Part shown: positions 10,773 through 22,030 of the stretch, in pieces
How the letters are laid out: each line of letters opens with the position of its first letter
Position numbering within the stretch: the stretch's first letter is position 1
Translations under genes and position numbers: made by a program
Assembly (NCBI RefSeq): GCF_030272615.1
Contig: NC_081406.1
Coordinates: forward strand, 114,545,783-114,609,782
DNA from: Cryptomeria japonica
Taxonomy: Eukaryota > Streptophyta > Pinopsida > Cupressales > Cupressaceae
Length of the DNA: 64,000 bases
Direction: 5' to 3'
The notes under the pieces: generated by a model
Databases searched by the model: none
Told to the model about the DNA's origin: nothing
The model's input: the letters and a program-made list of their open reading frames with translations, nothing else

Positions 10773-11818
10773 CGGTGCAGTTTATCGCGTCATTTCAAAG
10801 AAAGAAAAATAGGTGTGAAGAAATGCCCCATAAAATGTTAATTTAGTGGGTGGTATGCCCCCTCGAGAGATGGGCCAAAAAATTTCAAAAAATCAGGCGA
10901 TCTCTCGAAAAAGAGTGAAAATTGGCAGAGTGATAGAAGAGAAGAAGTTAGCAATGCTAGTGAAAAATAGAAGAAATCGTAGATAAAATGGAGAAATGAG
11001 AAGCTCGGGAAGTTCACAGAGACCACAGCGGTGAGCGAGAAATTAGGGTTATGGCGAAGGGTTTATATGGGGAGAAAGGGGTGAAAATAGGCTCATTTGC
11101 ATTCACGTCCATAGTGAAATTTTAGCTCTAATAGTGACTTTTTGGAAGAGCAAGGAGCAATCAGGATGCTGGTTCCCATAGCAGAGCACCGTTTAGACTG
11201 AGTCCGTTGATTTCAGCGGCCAGACGACTACGGACTAGTAGTATGTGAATTTGAATTTTTTATTTTTGTGCATTTTTAATATGTTTTTAGCTAGGTCCAA
11301 GTTGAGTCAAGACAATAGCGCTAAACTATGTTTGCTATGGCACTATTGCATAGTAGTTTTAGCACTTTTGCAAATGTAGCGCTATTGCATAGTAGTTTTA
11401 GCGCTTTCTCTTGTTTAGCACTATTGGATAGTTTATTGAGCACTTTTGTGGTTAGGTAGCACTATTGCATGGCCAATATAGCACTATTGTTGTTTGAGCG
11501 CTATTGCCTAGTTGATTGAGCGATTTTGTTAGGAGATTAGCGCTTTTGTGTGCAAGATAGTGCCTTTTTGTAGGAAAATAGATGCCCTAGTTTGTGTGAA
11601 CAAAAATCTCCTAATGCCAATGATGGATGGATAGAGAGATAAGTTTAGAGTTGTTTTGAACCATAGCAGCCCTGATAAGACTTAGGTCATTAGGATAAAT
11701 GTCTGTTGAAGTCTAGGTGTGCCATGATTGCTTACCTATTGAGACTCAAAAATACTTGATCAAAGTATCTGTTGATAGTCTAGGTTTAAACTTAAGAAAG
11801 TTTGAAACAAAACAATTG
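10773..11818 (+). other. Spacer of element A with repeated GCGCTATTG motifs
   Basis: No coding frame is supported. Between about 11310 and 11580 there are about a dozen copies of AGCGCTATTG or AGCACTATTG with TAGT or TTTTG tails, irregularly spaced at about 20-30 bp. They lie upstream of the antisense PMD frame and could be part of its promoter region, but nothing in the sequence proves this. The stretch 11640-11818 has no strong feature. Confidence 0.6.
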
Positions 11819-13852
11819 ATGATGATGATTGACGCATGTGTGCAGGAGGATCTACGAGTCTTACAATTGCGCGAGAGGCATCCCACCACATAGGTGTTGT
11901 GCGATTGGTTGACAGAGGCCAAGGTGGATTACATTGCAGCTACATGCCTATTTGATGTGATGTATATGCCCGTGATTCGGATGAATCACGGTTTGATTAC
12001 AACATTGGCAGAGCGGTGGCATAGTGAGACATGTGCATTTCACTTAGCACTGGGAGAGATGACAGTGACTCTGGAGGATGTATGATGCATCCTGCACATT
12101 CCTATTCGAGGAGAGCTAGTGAGTTATGATCGAGCGTGGGGGACCCTAGAAGTGCAAAGATTTTTTGAGGAGGATGTTTATATTGATGATGGGTCGATAG
12201 CTTGAGAGAACATAGCTGCATTGTATGAGCCATTACTAGCAGTGTTATTAGGGATTATTGGGGGACTGTTGTGTCCAGATAGATGCTCGCATGGACTTGT
12301 TGTTGGTTGGGGGCAGGTGATCGAGTAGATGATAATAGAGGGGACCCGGTTTGCATGGCGACCGTGCGTGCTATCGCACTTATATCGGGAGTTACATGAG
12401 GTAGCATATCGAAGGATGGGCTCCTTGGGAGTGGGTATCACACTACTTCATATTTGGGCATGGGAGCATTTATCAGTTACCTGACTAGTCAGCTTGAGAT
12501 TCCAAGCAGTGGATCAGCCCTATGTATAGATGTATGGAGGGATGATGAGTCAGCCCCACCTGGGGAAGTTAGAGTGGTGGCGGCGGGCACTAGATGATCT
12601 GGATACAGTGATCTGGAGACCATATATTGAGTGTGAGCCATGGGAGGATGATGTAGAGGCCTTTCCATATATGTTCATGACACGGTACCTCATTGGTAGG
12701 ACAACCTACAATGTGGAGAGACAGTTGCCGGGTAGGGTGTTGAGACAGTTTTGGTGGAGACAGGGATTTCCTAGTGGTTTAGGAGTGTATGCACAGGTAG
12801 TGCAAGAGAGGTGTCTGTGGGGACCGGTGTTACCCTATGATTAGGCATTGGCAGAGTTCCGCACATTGCAGGCAAGACCATGGCAGATGAGGTCGAGGGT
12901 AGTAGATGTTGGGGTGTCAGAGGAGTACACGCAATATATGGCAGCACATCCTATTTCGTGGATATCAGATTCCACATAGCTGATTCCAGAGTTTGAGGAT
13001 AGGGGATGGAGATGAAGGAGGAGAAGAGGTCGTGGAGTAGTAGGTGGACAAGCGAGAGGGGATGGTGATGGTGGGGATGAAGGAGGAGGAGGAGGAGAGG
13101 TTGGGGGTTTTGGAGGAGGCGATGGATTCGGAGGTGGACATGGCGGTGGTGGTTGATTTCAACAGAGAGGGAGAGGTGGGCAGCCATTGCGGCTATCTCA
13201 GGGACCTTTGATATAGGGAGGCATGAGACTAGGTGGCAGGGATGCAGGTGAGGGACAGGCACCTATGGAGACAGAGGGGGCCATGGGAGAGGCAACCACT
13301 AGAGAGGCACCTATGGATATGGGGGAGGGAGCTACAGGGGGATATTTGTGGGATCATATGATAGGATATTTGTAGACTCGTATAGAGGATTTGTAGGCTG
13401 AGGTGGCAGCTAAAGATGTGTAGCTGTTTGCACGAGAGTCAGAGCTAGCTATAGTGCTATGGGAGAGGGATGATGCAGTGGAGAGATTAGTAGAGCCTCA
13501 GGAGAGAGTCCGGGTGGGAGTAGGAGCACAGGGTCCTATTGGGGAGGTGATGATGGAGATCCGGCAAGCACAGACAGAGATAGAGTATTGGTGGGGGTTA
13601 TATGAGCAGGTGGTGCCAGCTAGTCAGCGAGCACTAAGCTATTCCCAAATGCAGTAGGCCAAATTAGAGCAATTGCAGAGGCTGCAGAGCAGTGGGGGTG
13701 TGATGGGTCCTCCATGGAGAGATAGATCAAGTGATGCAGGAGCTAGTGGGGGTGTGATGGGTCCTCCACTGAGAGATAGATCAGGTGATACAGGGTCTAG
13801 TTGGGGAGTAGGTGGTGATGGTGGTGCAACATCTGGTCAGAGTGGCATCTGA
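11819..13852 (+). pseudogene. Antisense plant mobile domain (PMD) protein of element A, nonsense-riddled
   Basis: One frame runs from ATG at 11819 to TGA at 13850 (678 codons) with about 15 in-frame stops and no frameshift. The N-terminal part has the PMD signature: HGLITTLAERW, ETCAFHLALGEMTVTLEDV, then further blocks with WAWEHL and WWRRALDDL, PWEDDVEAF, GLGVYAQVVQERCLWGP. After it come a Gly/Arg-rich region (about 13015-13160), an acidic Met/Glu-rich part, a short coiled-coil part (13440-13660) and two 18-residue repeats at the end. PMD is known from the plant MAIN and MAIL proteins and from transposon-encoded proteins; in Tat elements antisense extra frames of this kind have been described. 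It opposes gag-pol, so it needs its own promoter. Its role in the element is unknown. Confidence 0.85.
13691..13798 (+). repeat. 54-bp tandem repeat at the end of the PMD frame
   Basis: Two head-to-tail units, 13691-13744 and 13745-13798, each encode 18 residues beginning SGGVMGPP and containing RDRS. They differ at a handful of bases and both keep the frame. Confidence 0.85.
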
Positions 13853-16479
13853 GAGAGCATTTTGTATATTTTGATATTGTCATTTTGGGCTATACTTTGG
13901 ATGGCTCTTGGTAGCCAATTTTTTGGACTTTATTGTACACTGATACATGAGATGATATATATAAGGAGATTCCATATTTTGTGATGACATGCATGTTGAT
14001 ATGTATGAATTTTATGCAGGATGATGATCTTATGAGTTACACTTAGATGTATAGTTGTACTTGCTATATGTATGTGTTTATGAGATGATTCCTATATGCA
14101 TGTTTTATGATGTTTTACTCTTACATGATGCTTATATGCAAGTTGTATGATGTTGGATGCTAACATGTGGATGTAGGTTGATATATGTGTGCATTGATGT
14201 TTTGGGATGGAATGTCTTATGTATGTAATGCCATGATGGTTATGTATGCATAATAAAATGATGATTATGATGGTATAGATAGTATCTTGTACTTTATATT
14301 GATACAATGATGAGATAATAATATGCAAATAATGTTAATGTAATGCTTTGAATGAAAGATTTATTTATGGTTATGCATCTAGATGGTTAAAAATGAATGT
14401 AACATGGATAAACAAATGTAAAGTACAAATGTTTAAATGATGATTTCTAAATGAATGCATATGTGTAATGTATGAACCAATGTTTTGAGGCAAATGGTTT
14501 TTATGATTCTAAATGTCAAAATATGATGAAGTAAAAATGATAATGTGATGATGATGCAACTCATGGTTTAATGAATAACTGCACCTTAATACAATTAACA
14601 GGATAATGGATGGTTTCTTAATGAATCTTAAATGGTACTAAATGAATGCATTTGTAATGGCTAATCATGGTAGTAAATGCAAATAAGGACAATTTATCAT
14701 ATAAATGAATCTAAATGTCATGAGTGCAATAATGAAATGATATAATAATACTAATGCAAGTAAATGAGAATGAACTATATGTAGTAAATGCATCTAAATG
14801 ATATTAAATGCACGCTAATTAATGGCTAAATTTTTTGAATAAAACTATATGCAAGTATATGATAATGAACTATATGTAGTAAATGCAACTAAATGGAATG
14901 AAATGATGATGTGATTATGATAGATAAATGCAAGGTTGTTTAAACTTTGCATGATGCACTGATGATGTATCAAAGAACTCTGTCATGATTATATCCAAGA
15001 CCAACTCAATTTTCCACAACTGTTCATCTCTGTTCATACTTGTATACAAAACCATGCTTATGAATAATGAATGAGTAAATGGATGGGTGATATGCAACAG
15101 AATGCAATATAAATAGATGAGATGAAATGTCGATCCATAGTGCTTTATTTTCATCATTGAGATTTAAAATGTTATAAGAAAATACAAGCAACTTGACATA
15201 ATGATTCAAGATGACCTGAGTATTGCTTACATGGATTTTGATTTAGCAAGTTAATACAAGCAACTTGATATAATGGGTCAAGTTGACCTGAGTATTGCTT
15301 GTGGAATAGACAGGGATCATCTCCTTTCATGCATGACTTAGAATGTCCTCCTTGATCTTGGGTCAGTCATATTCTGAGACAAGTTCATACCATAATAAGA
15401 TAAAATCTTTATCGAGCTTGGATGAGGTAGGAGGAACCAAAGAAAGAGCATTGTACCTATAGGCAAAAACCATATTTTAATGAATAAAGAATATGGATCC
15501 TGGATAATGGTTCATGCTCATATGGTCGAGGTATATGTTGTAGTCAGTAAGTCATAGTGATCCATGACTGTATTTTCGCATAAGATCACGTAACTTAGTG
15601 AACTTACCATGTAGACACCATTAGTACATGTCCCAGAACTTCATCAGAATAATTCACAGAAGACATACAAACAATGCTTAGGAACCAACACGAACACTCT
15701 AATCACTCATGGATATCCCGAAGTAGTGTAGGAACTTGATATATATAAATGAATGGATAACCTACAAATCAACCAAGTATTTGATAGCTTAAACAAAATT
15801 TTCTTGTCAAAGAAAACGTTATTGTGTCTTTGTTTTTGTAAGGAAGGATGCATCCTTATTAAGATAGTTTGCGTGTTGATGTTAATTTTTTGGTCGATTT
15901 GATAAGTGATCATCATGCGAGTATTTTTTTCAATGTTTGTTTGGTATCTACTTAGATGAGTATGTACAATGTGTTGCCATGTTTTTTATTTTCGATGTTT
16001 TCTGATGTTTTTGGATTTTGTGAGATAGTTTTCCAATGTTTTTGATATTTTGTGAGACATTTTCGAATGAAGAACCCGACGAATCACAAGTAATGTAGAA
16101 TCCACTTCCATCAATATGTTAAGGGCATTGCCCCCAGTTTTAGACATGACTATGAAAAAGCGGGATGCAACACGCATGAAGTACTTTCTTAATTGCAGAT
16201 CAATAACAAGCCATGGTTTGGATGGATGGATGTGTGTATGTAATGAATGTGATCACAACAAGCCTAAAAGACAATGGAGCCATAGCCTTTATGAGTGGTG
16301 CCTGTTTGCCAGGTTTTCACCATCGCACTTACCCAAGGTGCCACCGGAGTGGTTGTTCACCATTTGGATGCATGATTTTTCTTTACTATTTTGATGTTTC
16401 TGTATTTTCTTCAAGACATTTTTCTGAATGTTTTTGGTGTTTTTCTAGTGTGTATGGGAGCCCGATGCTCTATATAGCT
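13853..16479. other. AT-rich spacer of element A between PMD frame and integrase
   Basis: I see no supported gene in these 2.6 kb. The part 13950-14930 is built of cryptic simple sequence such as TAAATGAATG, ATGATG and TATATG. A short pair near 14772-14808 and 14868-14904 shares CTATATGTAGTAAATGCA. A longer pair of about 50 bp is described separately. Frames on either strand are short and have no family features. Confidence 0.6.
15183..15302. repeat. Pair of direct repeats in the A spacer
   Basis: The segment around 15183-15229 (ATACAAGCAACTTGACATAA ...) recurs at about 15253-15302 with few changes. Each ends in GACCTGAGTATTGCTT. The inner part CAAGCAACTTGA is partly palindromic. Confidence 0.7.
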
Positions 16480-17767
16480 TATGTATTAAACCTTTTGAGG
16501 TGCATGCTATTGATTGGATCTGCTAGCAGTTCTCCTTCTGAAGTAGCCAACTAATATGCCCCAGACCCAAATACAGCAGTGATAACATATGGACCCAGCC
16601 AGTTTGATTCAAAATTTCCCTGATGTTCTCGGTTGGGTTGGTTACAACAATTCTCTCGAAGAATAAGATCACCTACCTCAAATGTATGAGGTCTAACTCA
16701 GTGATTGTAGCTTCTGCTCATGCGCTGCTGATAGGCTTTGAGATGATTGTATGCAGCTTGTCATTTCTCATCAAGTATCTCTAAGTCCTGAAGACGTGAT
16801 ACTCTATATGATTCATCATCTACCAAATTATGCAAGGAAACCCATAGAGATGGTATCTCAACCTCAATAGGAAGGATGGCTTCTGCACCATAGACCAGTG
16901 AGTAAGGAGTTGTGCCTGTGGGGTTTGAATACTAGTTTGATACGCCCATAGTGCTGGATTTAATTGAACATGCCAGTCATGGCCAGCATCATTGATTTCC
17001 TTCTTGAGGATTCTTAATATGTTCTTATTTGATGCTTCGGCCTAACCATTCCCTTGTGGGTAATGGGGAGTGGAAAAGTAGTGTTGGATGTGAAACTTCT
17101 CATAGAGTTCATGGACATCCTGATTTTTGAAAGGGAGACCATTATCTGTGATGATGGACATGGGTACACCATACCAGCAGATGATGTAATTAAGGATGAA
17201 TGAGGCGATCTACTTGTCGGTGACTCGGATAAGTGGAATAGCTTCAATCCATTTTGTGAAGTATTCGGTGATGGTAATAATGAATTTGTGGTCATTGGAT
17301 GAAGATGGATGGATTTTACCCACAAGGTCAAGTCCCCATTGACAAAAGGGCCATGGTGTTGTGATTGGTTGCAATTTCTGTGCTGGTGCATGTATCAGGT
17401 CTCCATGAACTTGGCATTTTTTGCACTTTCTAACAAAGTAGTAGGAGTGTTTTTCCATGGATGGCCAATAGTATCCAACACATATGATCTTCTTGGCTAG
17501 TGACGGGCCACTTTCATGAGTTCCATAAATTATTTCATGTACCTCTTCCAAGGCCTTTGTTATCTCATCTTGTTCTAGACATCGAAGGAGAGTACCATCA
17601 AGACTGCGTCGGTATAGGGTTTCAACAATAATGGTATATCGAGTGGTTTGGTGAATGAAGGTTTTACGTTGGTTATTCGATTGGTTAGGAGGAAGTGTGT
17701 GATCATGGAGGTAGATGTAAAACTCACCATACCATGGGTATTCAGAACCAACAAGGCAACATATCAT
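16480..17767 (-). pseudogene. Integrase of element A, broken
   Basis: The longest open piece is 17210-17767. It holds EVHEIIYGTHESGPSLAKKI and YYWPSM, then CKKCQ (zinc-binding part), then CQWGLDLVGKIHPS with the first catalytic Asp. The second Asp lies in IITDNGLPF (about 17150) and the Glu in AEASNKN (about 17040), after stops. A C-terminal region follows to about 16480, ending DPINSMHLKRFNT. The protein integrates the element's cDNA. The plus-strand frames over this stretch are shadows. Confidence 0.92.
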
Positions 17768-17899
17768 CTTAGATTCGGGGATATCATAAGCAGGAATCCA
17801 AAGCTATTCAACCAAGAACTCATAGCATGTTGAATTTTTCAGAAGATCTAGAAGAGATCCAATAGTAGCCATAGCATCAACAGCTTGATTCTGGTTCTA

Positions 17900-18415
17900 A
17901 GGTATCTACTCAAAGGTGATACTAGTAAATGATGCCTTTAAACTATCCACCATTTGTTTATATGGCATGAGTTTATCATCTTTGGTCTGATATTCATCAG
18001 TTGCTTGTCAAATGACCAGTTGGGAGTCGCCATATACTTGCAGTTCTTGTAACTTCCATTTTATGGCTATCCTGAGTCTTGTGATCAAGGCCTCATATTC
18101 TGCTATGTTGTTTGTGCATGGAAATGTAAGCTTGTAAGACTTTGGGATGTTGTCACCTTGAGGTGTGATAAACAAAATACCTACCCTCAAGCCATGCCTA
18201 GTGTATGAACCATCAAAGTATAGTTTCCATGGTTGTGTTGTTGTAATAATGAAGATCTCTTCATCTAGAAAATTGGAAATGAGAAGACGATCACTTGTGA
18301 GGGGTGCATCAGCCAACTGATCTGCAATAACTTGTCCTTTGATAGCCTTACGGTCCACATACTTGATATCAAATTCACCGAGAATCATCACCCATTTGGT
18401 CAAACGGCCTATCAA
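17900..18415 (-). pseudogene. Archaeal-type second RNase H of element A
   Basis: The frame reads WKLYFDGSYTRHG (Asp), GILFITPQGD, YKLTFPCTNNIAEYEALI (Glu) and LQELQVYGDSQLVI (Asp), ending in a stop; the last Asp follows in AVDAMAT. Its place after the first RNase H and before integrase is the usual one for Tat elements. The extra domain is thought to complete or replace RNA removal. It is open for about 135 codons from 18415. Confidence 0.9.
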
Positions 18416-18929
18416 TGCTGCTTTGTTGAGTAAGTACTTGAGTGGATCAATCTTTGCAATGAGCTATACTTTATGTGTCAATAGATAGTGCCTCAGTTTA
18501 GTGGCTGCCAAGATTACTGCTAGGCAAGCTCACTCAATATTGGTGTAATTGATGTAATTGAGTTCATAGCCAACCAGCATGCGAGAGATGTAGTAAACAG
18601 CACACTTTTTCCCTTCTGCATTATGTTGTGCCAATAGTACACCCAATGCTATACTTGTTGCTAAAAATAGAGCAATAGAGGTCTACTTGGATGTGGTGGG
18701 ATCAATAATGATGTATGCATGAGATAATCTTTAAGCATCTGGAATGCTTGCTGGCATCTAGTATCCCACTGAAAGCAGATATTTTTGTGTAGCAGGTGTG
18801 TAAATGGGTGACATTTATCTGCTAGTTGTGTAATGAATCTACAGATAGATTGAAGCTGCCCTTGTAGTGTCTTTAGCTGACTGATGTTCTTTGGTGGTGG
18901 CATGTCCATGATTTCTTTGACCTTTGCTA
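18416..18929 (-). pseudogene. First RNase H and connection region of element A
   Basis: Read from 18909, the frame has MPPPKNISQLKTLQGQLQSI, then LLHKNICFQWDTRCQQAF and LLLYFXATSIALGVLLAQ, followed by RHYLLTHKV. This is the connection domain and Ty3-type RNase H that follow RT. Stops occur in the second half. Confidence 0.85.
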
Positions 18930-19640
18930 GATTGACGTCAATGCCTTTACTTGAGATAATGTATCCTAGAAGTTTCCCAGAGGTTACTCCAAAGACACAT
19001 TTCTTTGGGTTGAGTCAAACATGATATTGTTCTAGTCTATCAAATATTTTCTCTAATATGTCCAGATGGCCTTCTCTTGTGAGTGATTTTGCTAGTAAGT
19101 CATCAACATAATCTTCCATTATGGTATGCATCATATCATGGAAGATAGTGGTCATTGCTCGTTGATAGGTCGCTCCTGCATTCTTTAAACCAAAAGGTAT
19201 TACATTCCAACAGTATGTGCCCCATGGACATATGAAAGTTGTCTTATGTTGATCCTCTAGTGCGATCTTTATCTAATTGTACCCTAAAAAGCCATCCATG
19301 AGTGAAAGCGTGACATGTCCTATTGTTAGGTCTACTATGACGTCGATATTTGGTAGGGGGAAGTCATCTTTAGGACATGCCTTGTTTAGATCTCTGAAGT
19401 CAGTACAAATACGGATGCCCCCATTTGGTTTTCCGATAGGCACAATATTGGATATCCAATATGCATAATCAATTGGTCTAATAAAACCAACATCCAACAG
19501 TTTCTTAAGTTCTGCTTTGACTAGTACTACAATTTGGGGATGCATCTTATGAAGCTTTTGTTTGACAGGCTTGGCTCCTTCTGCTATTTTGAGGTGATGC
19601 ATGACTAAATCTAGATCAAGACTAGGCATGTCTGCATATG
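18930..19640 (-). pseudogene. Reverse transcriptase of element A
   Basis: Conserved blocks in order: VKQKLHKMHPQ, GFIRPIDYAYWISNIVPI, GGIRICTDFRDLNKACPKDD, PLPNIDVIVDLT, LMDGFLGYN, then ICPWGTYCWNVIPFGLKNAG and the catalytic EDYVDDLLAKS at about 19097-19115. YVDD is intact. The open piece 19273-19629 covers the first half; stops break the rest. The enzyme copies the element RNA into cDNA. The grouping with the Tat lineage rests on the domain order that follows. Confidence 0.94.
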
Positions 19641-20416
19641 ACCATGCAAAGTTAATCTGATGCCTCTAGAAGAATTTGACAAACTGAGGCTGTTCCTCTG
19701 GAGTCAAAAGAGATGCTAGATGTATGTGGTGAGGAGTTTCAGGACTCCCCACATTGTATTCTTTTGTCTCTTCAATAAGAATCATTGATCGTTCCTACCA
19801 TGTACTAGAGGGAAGGATGTCAAACTTTTCATCCTTAGGCACCTCAGAGAGGTTTTCACCATTGGATACGCTCTTTCTTTTTACTTTTGTGGGATCAAAC
19901 AGTTCCACAATGTGGTTTTCACTGGAAGATCCATGTTTTATTTTTATACTTTTGCAGCTGAAAGATTTGGCATCTGCCCCAAAGTATGTTGCACTATTAA
20001 GTTCTATGGTGAATCAAGCTTTGTGATCCTCGCTCGGTATGTTAACCCGTAAGTCCAAGAAGTCAATGATCACCTCATCATTTTGGAAATGGTCAAGACA
20101 TGGGGAATTAGGTTGGTTCCATTCAATGAGTTTAGAATGGATAATGGGCATTACCTCATCAATTAGGTCGAGTGTGTTAGATGTGTTAGTGAAGGTTAAG
20201 ATGTTGTGGTGAAGTTCGTTGATGGTACTCTCCTTGTTAGAATCAAGCGTAGGATGTGATGTAGGGTCTGTGGAAGAAGTTTCCAGTTTAGGAACCCAGG
20301 AGGTCTTTATCTGTGCTTCTCCATAAATAGGGATGTCTTTGTGGGGTGGAGGTAGTTATGTGTCTTCCTCATCTAAAGTATTAAGTTGTACCGAATCAAA
20401 TTCCCACTCATGCGAG
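19641..20416 (-). pseudogene. Linker of element A pol between G-patch and RT
   Basis: A readable but broken frame joins the G-patch region to RT. It is acidic and poor in conserved motifs, with EVIIDFLDLRVNIPSED and INFAWSYADMPSLD near its end. WSYADMP is the usual lead-in to gypsy RT. Confidence 0.6.
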
Positions 20417-22030
20417 TCAATTCTCTGAGTCACTTTCTAGTAGTTGATTACTGTACCAGACTGGGATATCTTTTGAGTTAAACACTGCAGGTGTGATCGG
20501 TTGATGTACCTTTGTAGATGAAATGGTCGGTGCTGCAGGGAGAATTATGGGGATCAATGAATCTGATACTGGGAGTATCGGTAGTGTTGAATCTGCTGTT
20601 GCTGCTGGAATTGCCAGTGTTGTCGATGCTGCTAGGAATTCTAATATAGTTGTTGTTGCTAAGGGGACTATTGATGTTATTGCCACTACTGATGGTGTTG
20701 CTGGTTCGATTGATAGGATGACTGGCATTGCAGGTGGTTTTTTTGGGATTTTTAGCCTCAATGGGGCCGTTGCTATGTTTTTGGGTGCTCCTTTTATAAT
20801 CAAAGGCGGCCTCTTCGTAGTAGGTTGATATTGTGGTTTGCTGGGTTTCCCTTTGAATCTAAGCTTAGGAAGGATCTCCTTTTGAAATCCTAAGCCTATT
20901 TTATCTTTGGGTTTTAATTTCGGCTGTAGTGGCTCATGTTGCCCTTGCTTACAATGCCCTAAAGCACTTTGACCATCATATCCCATTCTTTGCATAATGA
21001 GAAGACCTTTGCCATATTGATCTGTGGGAAGTTTAGCTTGCGGAATGTCAGTGGTTATAGGATCTTTATAGATCCATTCTGCTAATTCTTCATCTTTGGT
21101 TTCCTCTTCTTGATTCTTCCAAGGATGAAAGGTGTCAATGTACATGCTAGTTTGACCAATGATGTTTAGAGTACCTGTTTGAGGTTTGCCATGTGTTTTA
21201 GGAGAAGTGGGCATTTGTCCAACACAAAAGAGTTGGCTTAGATTGTATTCTCCAGGACCTTCCTCTGTTATTTTCATCTTGAGCTTCTCTTGCTTGGGTA
21301 TAGTGGTGTTTGAACTAGAAAGAGAGGCTAGACTTATGTATGACATGGAGGAGATGGCTTCTCTATTGTTGGGAATGGTAATCTCTGGTTGATGACTTAT
21401 GTTATAAAAATATGCAAAGGGGTTTGCATCACCCAAGATCATGATTTCTACACCATTATGTGGGAACTTGATACACTGATGGTAAGTGGATGGAATGACT
21501 TGCATGGCGTGTATCCAAGGTCTTCCTAACAACAAATTGTATGGCAAAGGAAGGTTGAGGACTTGACAGATGATGTGTTTCACCACAGGACCCACTCAGA
21601 TTGGTAGCACAAAAGCTCCTTTGGATGAACGCTCTGCATCATCATAAGCTTTGATTGTGATCTTCTTGCGGGGATCCACTGATTCAATTGCATATCCCAA
21701 AGCTGTGACTAATTGTAGTGTACAAATATTCAGGCCTGCTCCATTGTTGATCAAGACTCACTTGATCCTATGCTGATCGATAAACCCTTCTATGTGGAGT
21801 GAGGTGTTATGAGGTTGCTAGAAGGATGTGTTGTCACTTTCAGAGAAAGTGAGACAAGGTCATGACCTTAGATTTCTAACCATGGCTTGGAACTGATTTG
21901 TATTTAGGTTTGCAGGAACTGATGCCTCTTGGAGAGCTTGATCCAAGATTGTTTTATGAGATAGAGATAGGCGCAATAGCTCTAAGATAGATATCAGTGC
22001 AGGCATTTTATCTAATTGGTCCACAAAGTT
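20417..22030 (-). pseudogene. Protease region and G-patch domain of element A
   Basis: The protease lies at about 21600-21990 with VLINNGAGLNICTLQLV, where the catalytic Asp of the usual V-L-I-D-N-G is replaced by Asn. It continues into the open frame 20417-21595 with YNLLLGRPWIHAMQVIPSTY. A G-patch follows at residues of about 195-237 of that frame (about 20884-21013): YGKGLLIMQRMGYDGQSALG and, 15 residues on, KIGLGF. G-patch domains bind RNA or RNA helicases and are known from some retroviral and retroelement polyproteins. A Pro/Ala/Thr-rich tail ends the frame. Plus-strand frames here are shadows. Confidence 0.85.

Noticed and set aside
12951-13262. Minus-strand His/Leu-rich frame
   Set aside because: Antisense of the Gly-rich part of the PMD gene.
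16116-16554. Plus-strand frames with several Cys and His
   Set aside because: They overlap the C-terminal part of integrase on the minus strand and show no ordered zinc motif.
20523-20828. Plus-strand Gly/Ala/Val-rich frame
   Set aside because: Antisense of the Pro/Ala/Thr-rich tail of the element A protease frame.
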